From the NCBI RefSeq assembly GCF_902499045.1, contig NZ_CABVPL010000010.1:62001-126000 (forward strand): a stretch of DNA of 64,000 nucleotides, written 5' to 3'. Below, piece after piece: positions 25,936 through 34,328 of this stretch. Source of the stretch: Burkholderia latens (GTDB lineage: Bacteria > Pseudomonadota > Gammaproteobacteria > Burkholderiales > Burkholderiaceae). The notes under the pieces are model-generated. The model saw only the letters and a list, made by a program, of their open reading frames with translations. It was not told the origin of the DNA and searched no databases. The stretch's first letter is position 1. Each line of letters begins with the position of its first letter. The translations under genes were made by a program, and so were the position numbers.

Positions 25936-26636
25936 TTCGTGGTCTCGCTGACAGCCGGTTGCCGCGGGGCAGTGCCAAGGCTGTTGGATCGCAGTCGGTT
26001 ACTTCTTACCCAGCCGCGAACTGGGCTGGTTTTCCTCGGATTTTGGTAAGCCACAAACGTGAATCCATGATAGCTAGTGTACGCATCGACGGATTCTCCA
26101 GTCAAAATAAAAACCCCTGGGGTTTTACACGTATAATCTGGTGCTGAATAGAACTGAAGGCGACCGCTTCCAATGACTGCCATCCCGCTTTGCGATCGAG
26201 GTATGTCAATAGCAAGCTTCGACGCCTGCTTATTGAGTTCGTCGCAGTTCGAAGCCGCTTTCGATGGCTTATAAATACAATCCGAAATGAACTTTCGGTA
26301 TTTTGACTCATTCACCTTCAGTACGTCTGGATGTTCAGGGTCTCGTGTCACATCCAACGCCTTCATCGAATTTGTATCCAAATTCACCCAGCCAATGGAC
26401 ACTTGCCTGTCAAGATTGTCGGGGCTATCCGCAGCAACATACAGTCTGACGCTATAGACCCCATCGGTCACATCCTCAATATCAGCGTGGATGTCCTTCT
26501 TGTTCATTGCAACGTGCTCAAGCGGAGGCACGACCAACTCTCTTAATTCGCTTTTGCAGATATCAGCTGAGGCGTGGACGCCGCATGAAATCAACAGAAG
26601 GAGGGTGAGTGTTACGATTTTATCAACGATTCTCAT
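25932..26636 (-). CDS. Secreted immunity candidate with C-terminal SH3-like domain (234 aa)
   Basis: The N-terminus MRIVDKIVTLTLLLLISCGV is a signal peptide, cleaved near HASA, so the protein should be periplasmic. Four or more Cys residues could form disulfides there. The first part (about 25-120) is unrecognised. The last part (GSGRLQFYSAPDYTCKTPG, GWVRSNRL) resembles a bacterial SH3 domain. It starts six bases after the effector stop and overlaps the PAAR gene by four bases. Because the effector seems to attack peptidoglycan, a periplasmic neighbour is the natural immunity protein. That role is inferred from position and location, not from a known family. Confidence 0.7.
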   Translation of the reverse strand: MRIVDKIVTLTLLLLISCGVHASADICKSELRELVVPPLEHVAMNKKDIHADIEDVTDGVYSVRLYVAADSPDNLDRQVSIGWVNLDTNSMKALDVTRDPEHPDVLKVNESKYRKFISDCIYKPSKAASNCDELNKQASKLAIDIPRSQSGMAVIGSGRLQFYSAPDYTCKTPGVFILTGESVDAYTSYHGFTFVAYQNPRKTSPVRGWVRSNRLRSNSLGTAPRQPAVSETTK

Positions 26637-26642
26637 GTCGGA

Positions 26643-29390
26643 TCACTGAAATGAATTCACGATTCGTGGTGTTATGGATTCGAGTGTCTTTCTGTAAACC
26701 GCTTGTGCATTTGCGTCGGTCGAAAACCATCGTGCGTAATTTCCGTTGTAGTGCACTATATACTTGGCCTTGAATTCCATGCCTACGCGCACCGACGAAA
26801 CCACGACAAACACTTTCTTTCGGTTCGTAACTTGCGCATTTCCACCTACGCCGCTGAGGCCGGCACCTTCAAAGGCTGCCCATGTCCCAATCGGCGGTTC
26901 GCTGTAAAAATCGGGAGTCCATCCATAGTACGGCGCTGGACCATGTACTTCCATGCCGCCCGTTCCGCATCGACGATATTGACTCGATTGGAAGTGTCTC
27001 GTTTCCGTCCGATACATACGCTCAACCGTCTCGGCGATGGTACGTCCATACTTGTCGAAAATGTATTTTAGTGCGTCCCTAGCGTCTTCTTCGGTGAAGT
27101 TGTTTTCGCCAGTGACAGGCTTTGCGATGAAATTGCCGACAATCCCGATCGGATGGAAGTGCCAAGGACTGGGTTCCTTTGGGAAGCCGTCGACACTGGT
27201 GACTTGCTCCCACCACTGCAATTTTCCGATCCGCTCGATTTCGGTCTTCCAAAGCCAAAGCAGCTTCTTCATTAGCGGCGACAATGCCTCCCACTTACCC
27301 AAGCCCCCGCCCCATTCGCTTTCACACCGCACGACGAGGTGGGAAAGGGCTTCTGCCAACCACGGCGTTTCTTGCGCATGCTTCAACTCTTGCGCAGTCA
27401 CCTTTCCATCGTGATTGGTATCAATCGCCTTCTCCAGCTTTGTGATAAGCGGGCTCGAGTTGACCGTTGCGGCGCTCGTCTCGAATTCGGTTTTGCTTTC
27501 ATCGGCCAGATATTGCTCGGCGACATGGATGTAGCGCTTGAGCATGTCGATCGGCATGATGCTGCTATTGTCAACCAGTTCGAAACCCGGCCAATCCCAC
27601 GGACCGCACATGCGCACGAGAGGATGGTCCTGCTCGCATACCCATCCGTTGCGAGCACTTCCGTCCTTGGTGCCGATTGTCACGTAATACCAGCGACGCC
27701 CCTTGTCATCTTTAGCGCTGCTTTCCACACCGTTCTTCTCGAAGTCGACGCTCCGGAACACGTAGCGGAAGTCTGCGCCGGGCCCCTTCGCGTTTGAGAA
27801 ACTCAACGGAAAATCCTTCCAGCCGGGCACGATTGCGGTGGTCGTCGTATTGGCGAGGTTGCTATCGACCCAAACGGGCGCACCGGCGTCGTTGAATACC
27901 GGCTTCGTGTGTCGGCCACCATGTACTGGTGCGGCTGTTTTCGGTTGCACCTTGACCCATTTGCCCTTTGCGTCGGCGGCGAAAGGTACAAGTTTGGTAC
28001 CGGGCTGCAGTTTCTGGTCCGGTTCCGGGAGGTCGGTTACGAGCCGCGCACCCGGCGAGATTTCCAGAAATGCTCTGGAGGCAGGTAACTGCTTTGCCCG
28101 CTCGCGGCTCTTCTGGATGAATGCTTCGAGTTCGGGGCCTGCGAACACTTCCAGGTGCAGCAGTGGCCGGGTTGGCTTCGCTGGCAATAGCTTCGCGTCC
28201 GGGTACCGCAGATAGTGGCCGAACTGGCCGATGACGTCGCCAGCCTTCACCGCATAAGGCTGCTTTAGCACGACGACTGTATCCAGCGGTTTCGGATCGA
28301 CGATCGGATCTAGTTCTCCGAGGAAGACGTACCCGTATGGCGCGTGCGGCGATACGGACTGGCCGACAACGGCCGCAGCCGGAGTCCCGGACTTGATCGC
28401 CTTGATTTTCGCCCAGCCGGGGTTCGCTTTCGTTTGGTCGTCCGTGTCCGAGACGGTCAACTCTGTGCCTTGCGGCAAGATGCCGAGGATTTTGCTCTTG
28501 CCGTTCGGCAGTTCACGGATGCGGAGGCCCGTGACCGGGGGCGGGAGCGGTGTTGTGTCTTTCGTGTCTTCTTCCGGTTCGGGCACCTTCTTGAAATCGC
28601 TCTGGATGAACTCTCCGAGTACATCGCGATTGATCGTGTCACGCAATGATGGCACGGGCACCTTTGGCAGCGGGACCTCTTGCTTGTCTTTCGCCTTGTC
28701 GCCGACCCGATAGTAACGATCGCCTTCCCAATACGGCATTGGCCCCATGTTCAGCTTGAAGCGGTCGACCTCAGCGACTTTGGCCTGTTCTGCCGCCGAC
28801 TGGTAGCTATTGTGGTCCATCGTGTGCATGTACAGGCTGAAGAACGTGAGCGTTTCGTTCTTGCCGGGTGGTGTCGTGCTCGACGTTGGAGCTGGCGTCG
28901 CCGTTGCTGGCGCTGTGGATGAGGTTGCCGGTTGGGCTGCAGCATTCTTGGCTGGCTCCGGCTTTGCGGGCGGAGGTGGGGGCGGAGGCAGTTTCAGCCT
29001 ATGACGGATGAGCACGAAGCCCGTCGAATACAACGCGTGGCGGCCGTCTTGGTAGTCCTGTTCCGGATACTTGCTGTCGAGCCTGTACGCGACGACTTCG
29101 CCATCGGCGATCGCACGGATGCCGTCGCCTTGCTTCAACTGCGCAGCCGTGTTCTGGTCGAAGTGGATGCCGCCGTGCCACATGCCATTCGCACCCAGTG
29201 GATAGAACCCATCTTCGGCGGCTGCCAGCGCCTTCATATAGGTCATCGGGTTGGCTGGGTCATCTTTGCCGACCGGTGAGAACGGAAAGGCCCAGTTTAG
29301 CGGCGTGTACGGTGCTGTCGCAGGTGCGCTCGGGGCGGTCGCCGGCTTGGCCGGCGCGGCTGGCTTCGTGGTAGGGTGGCTATTGCTCAT
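26643..29390 (-). CDS. Multidomain T6SS effector, predicted peptidoglycan hydrolase (915 aa)
   Basis: A Pro/Ala-rich head is followed by a LytM-like domain split by insertions: WHGGIHFD at 71-78, GDGIRAIADGEVVAY at 88-102, LYMHT near 187, and GDVIGQFGHYL with LLHLEVF at 384-416. SH3-like segments lie at about 285-360 and 440-590. A complete EF-hand loop with Asp657, Asn659, Asp661 and Glu668 follows. The C-terminus (690-915) has WHFHPI at 743-748, YRTETRHFQSSQ at 793-804, GMEVHG, YYGW and RWFSTDANAQ, as in lysozyme-like effectors such as Aeromonas TseP; Glu796 is the candidate catalytic acid. The LytM part has His76 for the usual Asp and Leu411 for the first His of HxH, so its activity is doubtful. 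The gene lies 60 bases after vgrG. Confidence 0.78.
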   Translation of the reverse strand: MSNSHPTTKPAAPAKPATAPSAPATAPYTPLNWAFPFSPVGKDDPANPMTYMKALAAAEDGFYPLGANGMWHGGIHFDQNTAAQLKQGDGIRAIADGEVVAYRLDSKYPEQDYQDGRHALYSTGFVLIRHRLKLPPPPPPPAKPEPAKNAAAQPATSSTAPATATPAPTSSTTPPGKNETLTFFSLYMHTMDHNSYQSAAEQAKVAEVDRFKLNMGPMPYWEGDRYYRVGDKAKDKQEVPLPKVPVPSLRDTINRDVLGEFIQSDFKKVPEPEEDTKDTTPLPPPVTGLRIRELPNGKSKILGILPQGTELTVSDTDDQTKANPGWAKIKAIKSGTPAAAVVGQSVSPHAPYGYVFLGELDPIVDPKPLDTVVVLKQPYAVKAGDVIGQFGHYLRYPDAKLLPAKPTRPLLHLEVFAGPELEAFIQKSRERAKQLPASRAFLEISPGARLVTDLPEPDQKLQPGTKLVPFAADAKGKWVKVQPKTAAPVHGGRHTKPVFNDAGAPVWVDSNLANTTTTAIVPGWKDFPLSFSNAKGPGADFRYVFRSVDFEKNGVESSAKDDKGRRWYYVTIGTKDGSARNGWVCEQDHPLVRMCGPWDWPGFELVDNSSIMPIDMLKRYIHVAEQYLADESKTEFETSAATVNSSPLITKLEKAIDTNHDGKVTAQELKHAQETPWLAEALSHLVVRCESEWGGGLGKWEALSPLMKKLLWLWKTEIERIGKLQWWEQVTSVDGFPKEPSPWHFHPIGIVGNFIAKPVTGENNFTEEDARDALKYIFDKYGRTIAETVERMYRTETRHFQSSQYRRCGTGGMEVHGPAPYYGWTPDFYSEPPIGTWAAFEGAGLSGVGGNAQVTNRKKVFVVVSSVRVGMEFKAKYIVHYNGNYARWFSTDANAQAVYRKTLESITPRIVNSFQ

Positions 29391-29450
29391 GTTTCTCGGA
29401 ATCTCTCGTTTCTCGTTTTTCTTGCTGCTCGGATGCTGTCCGGCTTGGCA

Positions 29451-31958
29451 TCAGCCGGAGAAAAGCGAGCCTCGTCCGCCGTCAGTTGACACTGGCGTTG
29501 CCTGCAACGGATCGCGAATCGTCCCGCTCGCACCACTTGGCTTGTCCCAACTCCCGCATTTTTCCAGAATCTGTCCGGTCGTCACGTTTTCGATCAGACC
29601 GCCCTTGATACTGATGTATGAGCCGCCCGCGCCGATCCACACTTCCTTCGCGGCCGTCAGAATCAGGCGTCCGTCCGCGCTTTCGATCTTCACATCCTGC
29701 AGCCCCACCAGCGAGGCCGAGCCGCTTTGCGCCTGAATGTCTACCGGTCCCTTTGCCGCGAAAATCTTGATGCCGAGGTTTTGCGCGAACAGGCTGATCT
29801 TGTCGAGCACACTGACCAGTAACGCTTTACCGGCGGCCAAGTTGACGTTCTTGCCTGCAACGACGTTCGCGTGCTGGTTCGCCGTGACATGCACAGACTG
29901 CTGCGTCGACGCGGCAATGCCTTCAGGACTCGACAGCAGCATCACCGGCTTCGCAAAACCGTTCGCATTGCCCGTGCCGCCGCCCGCTGTACGGCCGCCG
30001 CTAGCAGAACCGGCGACCGTGCGCTGCGTTGCGTCGGTGAACGACTTCAGCGCGGCCTGACCGTCCTGGAGGCTTTCGGCACGGTTCGTTTCACTAGCCT
30101 TCGACACGGTCTCGAGCACGGCTTCCGCGCCGGCAAGCGGATCGGTGGCGGCCGTTACGTTCAGCGGCTGGGCGGTGGCTGGCTGCGTCGATACATAGAG
30201 CCCCTGCTCGGCGCGTACCGCGCCGTACGCGCCCGACTTCAGGTCGAATCCGTTGCCGAGGAACGAGCCCCGCGTGTTATCGGATTGTTCGATCAGATAG
30301 CCCAAATGCAGGTGAGAACTGTAGCTCGACGAGTAGAGGTGGACCCGGTTCTGACCGGTAGCGTCGTCCATGACGAGCTGGTTGAAGCCATCACCGCCGT
30401 ATTCGCGAGAGCGGAAGCCAGACAGTAGGCCGTGCGTGTGCCACACCGGCATCGTTGCGCCACCGTGCAGTCGCGAGATGATCACCGGCCGGTCGCAGTC
30501 GCCATTGACGAACCCGAGGAGCACCTGATCGTCTTTGCGCAACGGGAAATAGCCGCCGCGCCTAGCGCCGGCGTCCGGCATCGCCGCGCGAATCCATGAC
30601 GTGGACTTCGTATTGCGATCCTTTCGACTGTTTGACGTCCGGACCCGCACACGATTGCCGTCGTCTGTGACGATTTCCTCGTCACTATCGGTTACGACAA
30701 TCGCTGTCTGCAAATGCATTTCGGGCTTCTCATGCTCGAACGGGCTGCGGAACGGCGTCTTGCGGCGTTGCGCTTCGATCTCGACGTGAAAAAATCCGAT
30801 ACCGCCATCGCGGTGGCTCACGGTCGTACCGGTTCTGGCCGCCTTGACCTGTTCGATCTCGCTGCGCAGGCTGCGCGGGAATCGCGTGAGCGCGTTTATG
30901 CCCGGCAAGTTATTTTGGATCAGCCAGTCGCTCGCGATGATCGACAACTCGCGCTCCTCCTCAGGCAATGCATCGAAGAGGGGATGTCCCGACACCTTGA
31001 ACCAGTAGCCGGGCAGTGCATAGCGGGGACTGCCGATCGCGAAATAGCGTTTTGCTCGCGAAGCCCATTCTTCAGTGCGGATGCGGGCCTGTTGTTGTCC
31101 AGCATCGGATTCGGCCCATGTCTGCGAGCCGGTATAGAGATAGTCTTCTCCTTGACCTGGTAACTCATCAAGTTCAGCCGCTGGCGTGCTCGCCTGTTTA
31201 TCGAGGTCAGGTCGCTTATAGTCGGCGGTGCCGAGCGTCAGCGTCGCACTTTGGGCGTCCTGCTGTTCGCTCAACTGGGTAAGTCCGTCGAAATCCTCGT
31301 CGGTACCCGCGTGGCTGAACTTCATCTCCGAATTCGGTAGCGATGGCCCAAAATACAGGTCGTCCATCACGACGACCTTGTGCGACTTGCCATCCTTCGC
31401 GAAATCGAAGCGCGGAAACACGCCGACTTCCTCCAGACTCCGGTGCACGAAATTCCAGTCGGTTTCCCACTGCACGCGGTGTGAATACGAGCGTATCGCC
31501 GTGCGCAGTTCCTGACCATAATTGCCCGACGCCTGGGGATGCTTGTCGAATACGTCGGTGAGAATTTGCCAGCCACTGGCTTCCTGCCAGTCGCGCCGAT
31601 CGCTGCTGAGCTTCAAAAAGCTCAGCCAAGAAGAAAACTGAAGCTGAAAATACGAGACGGCCCCATCGTTTCCAAGGCGGCGAACCCGCTGCACATAGCC
31701 ATGGATTGGCAGATAGCCGCCGTCAGTCTGGCGGATCCAAAGCGTGACGGGTTGCAGCATCAGAGCGTTGAGCTTGATCTTGTCCCCCATGACGGATGAG
31801 GCGTCGACGGTCACCTCGAAATTGCGGCCAAGCCGCGCGTTGATCTTGACGTACAGTGGCGTGAGCCAGTCGTCGCCGAGCGGCGTGTCAAGTTTCACGA
31901 TGCGATCGAACTGCGCGTAGCCACCGCGCAACACCTTCAGCAAAGCTTCCCCGCTCAT
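29451..31958 (-). CDS. vgrG: Type VI secretion spike protein VgrG (835 aa)
   Basis: This is a full VgrG with the gp27-like base (LRGGYAQFDRIVKLDTPLGDD, FVHRSLEEVGVFPRFDF) in the first 380 residues. A gp5-like OB region (NRVRVRT, SWIRAAMPDAGARRGGYFPL, GDCDRPVIISRLHGG) and a DUF2345-type beta-helix extension (VHVTANQHANVVAGKNVNLA, EVWIGAGGSYISIKGG) follow. VgrG trimers form the spike of the injected needle and carry effectors. The start follows GGGGTGA. No T6SS sheath, baseplate or ATPase genes are here, so this is an orphan cluster relying on a system elsewhere. It leads the operon with the effector, immunity and PAAR genes. Confidence 0.95.
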   Translation of the reverse strand: MSGEALLKVLRGGYAQFDRIVKLDTPLGDDWLTPLYVKINARLGRNFEVTVDASSVMGDKIKLNALMLQPVTLWIRQTDGGYLPIHGYVQRVRRLGNDGAVSYFQLQFSSWLSFLKLSSDRRDWQEASGWQILTDVFDKHPQASGNYGQELRTAIRSYSHRVQWETDWNFVHRSLEEVGVFPRFDFAKDGKSHKVVVMDDLYFGPSLPNSEMKFSHAGTDEDFDGLTQLSEQQDAQSATLTLGTADYKRPDLDKQASTPAAELDELPGQGEDYLYTGSQTWAESDAGQQQARIRTEEWASRAKRYFAIGSPRYALPGYWFKVSGHPLFDALPEEERELSIIASDWLIQNNLPGINALTRFPRSLRSEIEQVKAARTGTTVSHRDGGIGFFHVEIEAQRRKTPFRSPFEHEKPEMHLQTAIVVTDSDEEIVTDDGNRVRVRTSNSRKDRNTKSTSWIRAAMPDAGARRGGYFPLRKDDQVLLGFVNGDCDRPVIISRLHGGATMPVWHTHGLLSGFRSREYGGDGFNQLVMDDATGQNRVHLYSSSYSSHLHLGYLIEQSDNTRGSFLGNGFDLKSGAYGAVRAEQGLYVSTQPATAQPLNVTAATDPLAGAEAVLETVSKASETNRAESLQDGQAALKSFTDATQRTVAGSASGGRTAGGGTGNANGFAKPVMLLSSPEGIAASTQQSVHVTANQHANVVAGKNVNLAAGKALLVSVLDKISLFAQNLGIKIFAAKGPVDIQAQSGSASLVGLQDVKIESADGRLILTAAKEVWIGAGGSYISIKGGLIENVTTGQILEKCGSWDKPSGASGTIRDPLQATPVSTDGGRGSLFSG

Positions 31959-32304
31959 GCAGTCACCCCGTTTCGTGCAGGACGCGTCCGATCGTTAGCT
32001 AGACATTTAAGCGCCGGGACTGCGTATGTGGCACGACACAAAATTACAAATAAATAACAAATATATTAAATTAAGCCTTCGTCCAGATGCCGCAGCCGAT
32101 TAAAGAGCCAGGGCGCGGAATGTAGTTCGATAGCGCAAAGATCATACCAAAGTAAGTTCGGCACAATAACGGATCGGTGACGATTTTTGACCTTCCCGTC
32201 GATGCTATCGGTTGAATCGCTCTTTCTCAGATTTTTTGTGTGTTTCCAATATCATGTGGTCCCAAATAGAGAGTGATTAACTCGCTCGATAAAGATGGAG
32301 CACA
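31959..32304. other. 346-bp AT-rich region upstream of vgrG
   Basis: No gene was found. The part next to vgrG (about 32030-32075) is strikingly AT-rich for this genome, with runs such as AAATTACAAATAAATAACAA. It probably holds the vgrG promoter and may be a site for a silencing protein of the H-NS type (inference). Confidence 0.4.
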
Positions 32305-32733
32305 TCATTGATGTGGATGCTTTCGCTCAGGCACGATCGGCGACAGCGAGTCATTGGCCACAAATTCACTGAGCCGCGCTTGGGCGTCGGCAACGATGTA
32401 GGCGGGGAGGTTCAGCAATTGTTCATCGCGGAAGATGAGCACCTTCTGGATCGCGGCCATGCCATCGGCCGTAGTCGTGAATTTGCCTTCAGCCTTGCCG
32501 CGGACGGCGCAATCATGAAGTGCCGCTTCAGCAAGCCGAAAAACATCCAGGTCGATTCGCCCCACGGTCGCTTCGTGAACGTAGTACGCGCCATAGATAG
32601 CGCCGAACAACTGGGCCACGGCCGAACCGTTGCCCTCGCCGGTCACGAGGGTATGGAATGCCATGTGATGTTCGATGGATTTCCGGCGAGCGACTGATGC
32701 CGCGAGGGGTAACAACATCTGTTTCGCCATCGG
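32305..32733 (-). CDS. Small protein of a family often labelled Fis-like (about 142 aa)
   Basis: From the ATG at 32733 the protein reads MAKQMLLPLAASVARRKSIE, then GSAVAQLFGAIYGAYYVHEA, DVFRLAEAALHDCAVRG and VLIFRDEQLLNLPAYIVADA. I recall similar helical Burkholderia proteins annotated as Fis-family regulators in accessory regions, but no helix-turn-helix is evident and the label may be wrong. The frame is open upstream to 32925, with another ATG at 32769; no start has a good ribosome site. It lies before vgrG on the same strand, 346 bases away, so it could be linked to it or independent. Confidence 0.55.
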   Translation of the reverse strand, partial: PMAKQMLLPLAASVARRKSIEHHMAFHTLVTGEGNGSAVAQLFGAIYGAYYVHEATVGRIDLDVFRLAEAALHDCAVRGKAEGKFTTTADGMAAIQKVLIFRDEQLLNLPAYIVADAQARLSEFVANDSLSPIVPERKHPHQ

Positions 32734-33178
32734 CCGCCGGGAGCGTGGTGGTCGCCGTTTAATCATACAGAGCAGATGAAACGTTATAGCGACAACGGTC
32801 GCGCAGGCACTCCTACCGCACCGAAGGCGAGCGTGACTCCGACAGCCGACCCGGCGACCCATTGTCGGATTCTTCGTCGCCACACCGCAAATTTGTACCA
32901 GCATCCCTTGTGGGAAAGCGTGCAACCCCTTTTTCTTTTTCGGTTCATGTAACCCGATCCGGCCCAGGTCGATCTAATCTACATTGAGGCTCCCGGCTTC
33001 GCCGATATCGCCCCTCCACCTCCATCCGGCGACGATCTTGCAGGCCGGGCCCCATCGGACATGATGGCGCCAGGCGTGAACGCAAAGCAAGCTTGGCGTA
33101 TCTGACACTCGACGAGTTCAAAGTGCCGGCAGTACAACTCGATCGGCGATCGATCGGGGTTTGCCGCTTTTCGCCCGC
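32734..33178. other. 445-bp gap with no intact gene
   Basis: On the minus strand, following the broken PAAR gene, an ATG opens a 27-codon frame (MSDGARPARSSPDGGGGAIS) that ends at 32979. It may be the truncated start of a lost effector gene or chance. Nothing else was found here. Confidence 0.35.
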
Positions 33179-33464
33179 TCAGACCTCGGCATACGACGCC
33201 GACTGTGACGCCACCAGTTTCGGCGGAACCGGACATGCGCACCGACAGAGGTCGTCGCTCAGCGCAGACTGTCGGCCATCCGGTCCTGTGCTCGAATGAC
33301 GTGGGCCGTCGCACTCGATCACGCCGAGGGTCTTGCACACGGGGCACCACACCGGATCGCGTTCATACGCTTGTTCGGCCGTGCAGGATGTCTTGTCCGT
33401 CACCGCCCTGCACGATGCCTCCGATGATCGTCCTGTCACCTTTCACGATGTCGTAGCGTCGCAT
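33179..33464 (-). pseudogene. Frameshifted PAAR-domain gene
   Basis: The ATG at 33464 follows GGGAGG and opens MRRYDIVKGDRTIIGGIVQG, then GDGQDILHGR, which reads as a normal PAAR N-terminus but soon meets TGA. In another frame the protein continues EQAYERDPVWCPVCKTLG, then VIECDGPRHSSTGPDGRQSA and LCRCACPVPPKLVASQ to a stop at 33179. Joining the halves at about 33375 gives an ordinary PAAR of the type with a four-Cys cluster. A net two-base loss, or one-base gain, at the GGCCGAAC junction explains the break. No effector gene follows intact, so it is likely a dead spike-tip gene. Confidence 0.8.
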
Positions 33465-33675
33465 GTCGCCTCCCGCTCAGACCGCGCCCGGCCGCAGTCG
33501 CAGGCTGTTCATCGGGGCTGCTCGCCCCGAGCAGCAACCGAATAGCGGCATGTGGTTTCGCCAGCATGCTCGGATCGCCCGGCACGAGCAGGTAGAAGCG
33601 ACATGACGTGATCTCGTCTTCCTTCAACGCGAACAGCACCTCCTCGACGTCCACCCCGTACGCCGGGCGGCACAA
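33436..33675 (-). CDS. Small conserved-looking protein before the broken PAAR gene (79 aa)
   Basis: The frame reads VDVEEVLFALKEDEITSCR, then FYLLVPGDPSMLAKPHAAIR and LLLGASSPDEQ, which looks like a genuine compact domain. I recall similar short proteins beside Burkholderia PAAR genes but know no function. It overlaps the PAAR start by 29 bases, suggesting coupling. The only available start is TTG at 33675 with no clear ribosome site, so the N-terminus may be lost and the gene broken too. Confidence 0.45.
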   Translation of the reverse strand: MCRPAYGVDVEEVLFALKEDEITSCRFYLLVPGDPSMLAKPHAAIRLLLGASSPDEQPATAAGRGLSGRRHATLRHRER

Positions 33676-33820
33676 CCGACAGGCTATCCAAGTGCTCGTG
33701 CTTGCATTCCCTTTTTCGTTTTACCCGCCGATCCCATCCCCAACCCGCGCCGCTGCCCCCGGCCGCGCACGAATCTTGCGATTCCACGCGATAATATCCA
33801 TGACCAACCCGCAACCGCGC

Positions 33821-34261
33821 ATGAAAAACCACGTTTTCAAGACTGCCCTGCTCGGCGCGCTGTTCGCACTCTGCGCATCCGCCGCATCCGGCACCGCGTC
33901 GGCCAAGTCGCTCGACGCCGCGCTCGACTGCCGCTCGAACGGCCACAAGTTCGTCGCGCCGCTGCTCGCGGCCGGCGACATCCAGTCGGAGCCGATGCAC
34001 GTCGAGGCGAATTCGGTGAACGCATTCCGCACGAACCACCCGCTGACCGCCTATGGTTTCGGCGTGTACGTCGTGCTCGGCTACCAGGCGAACGACCCGA
34101 TCTTCCGGCCGGGCGACGGCACGCCGATCGGCGACTGGGCCTATGGCGTCGTCGTGCGCGGCACGAAGAGCGCGGTCGAGGAGGCCGTGCGCAAGGCCGG
34201 CAGCGACGCCACCGTCAAGCAGGCGTTCCCGTTCCTGACCGCAATCGTGTGTTCGGAATAA
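33821..34261 (+). CDS. Periplasmic protein of unknown function (146 aa)
   Basis: A signal peptide (MKNHVFKTALLGALFALCAS, cleaving after ASA) precedes a small globular domain with two Cys residues (LDCRSNG and AIVCSE) that could pair in the periplasm. The body reads AYGFGVYVVLGYQANDP and DWAYGVVVRGTKSAVEEA. No family is recognised. An in-frame ATG at 33800 adds seven residues; neither start has a good ribosome site. High GC places it with the core genome, at the far edge of the accessory block. Confidence 0.75.
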   Translation: MKNHVFKTALLGALFALCASAASGTASAKSLDAALDCRSNGHKFVAPLLAAGDIQSEPMHVEANSVNAFRTNHPLTAYGFGVYVVLGYQANDPIFRPGDGTPIGDWAYGVVVRGTKSAVEEAVRKAGSDATVKQAFPFLTAIVCSE

Positions 34262-34273
34262 GCGAGTCGTAAA

Positions 34274-34315
34274 ACGGCCGCGCGACGCGCGCAGGTGTTG
34301 TCGCGCGGCGGCCGT
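34274..34315. terminator. GC-rich hairpin between convergent genes
   Basis: ACGGCCGCGCGAC and GTCGCGCGG(CGG)CCGT pair with a small bulge around a 13-base loop. It lies between the stops of the periplasmic protein gene and ppx, so it may serve both. Confidence 0.55.
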
Positions 34316-34328
34316 CCGCGCCGTCGCG

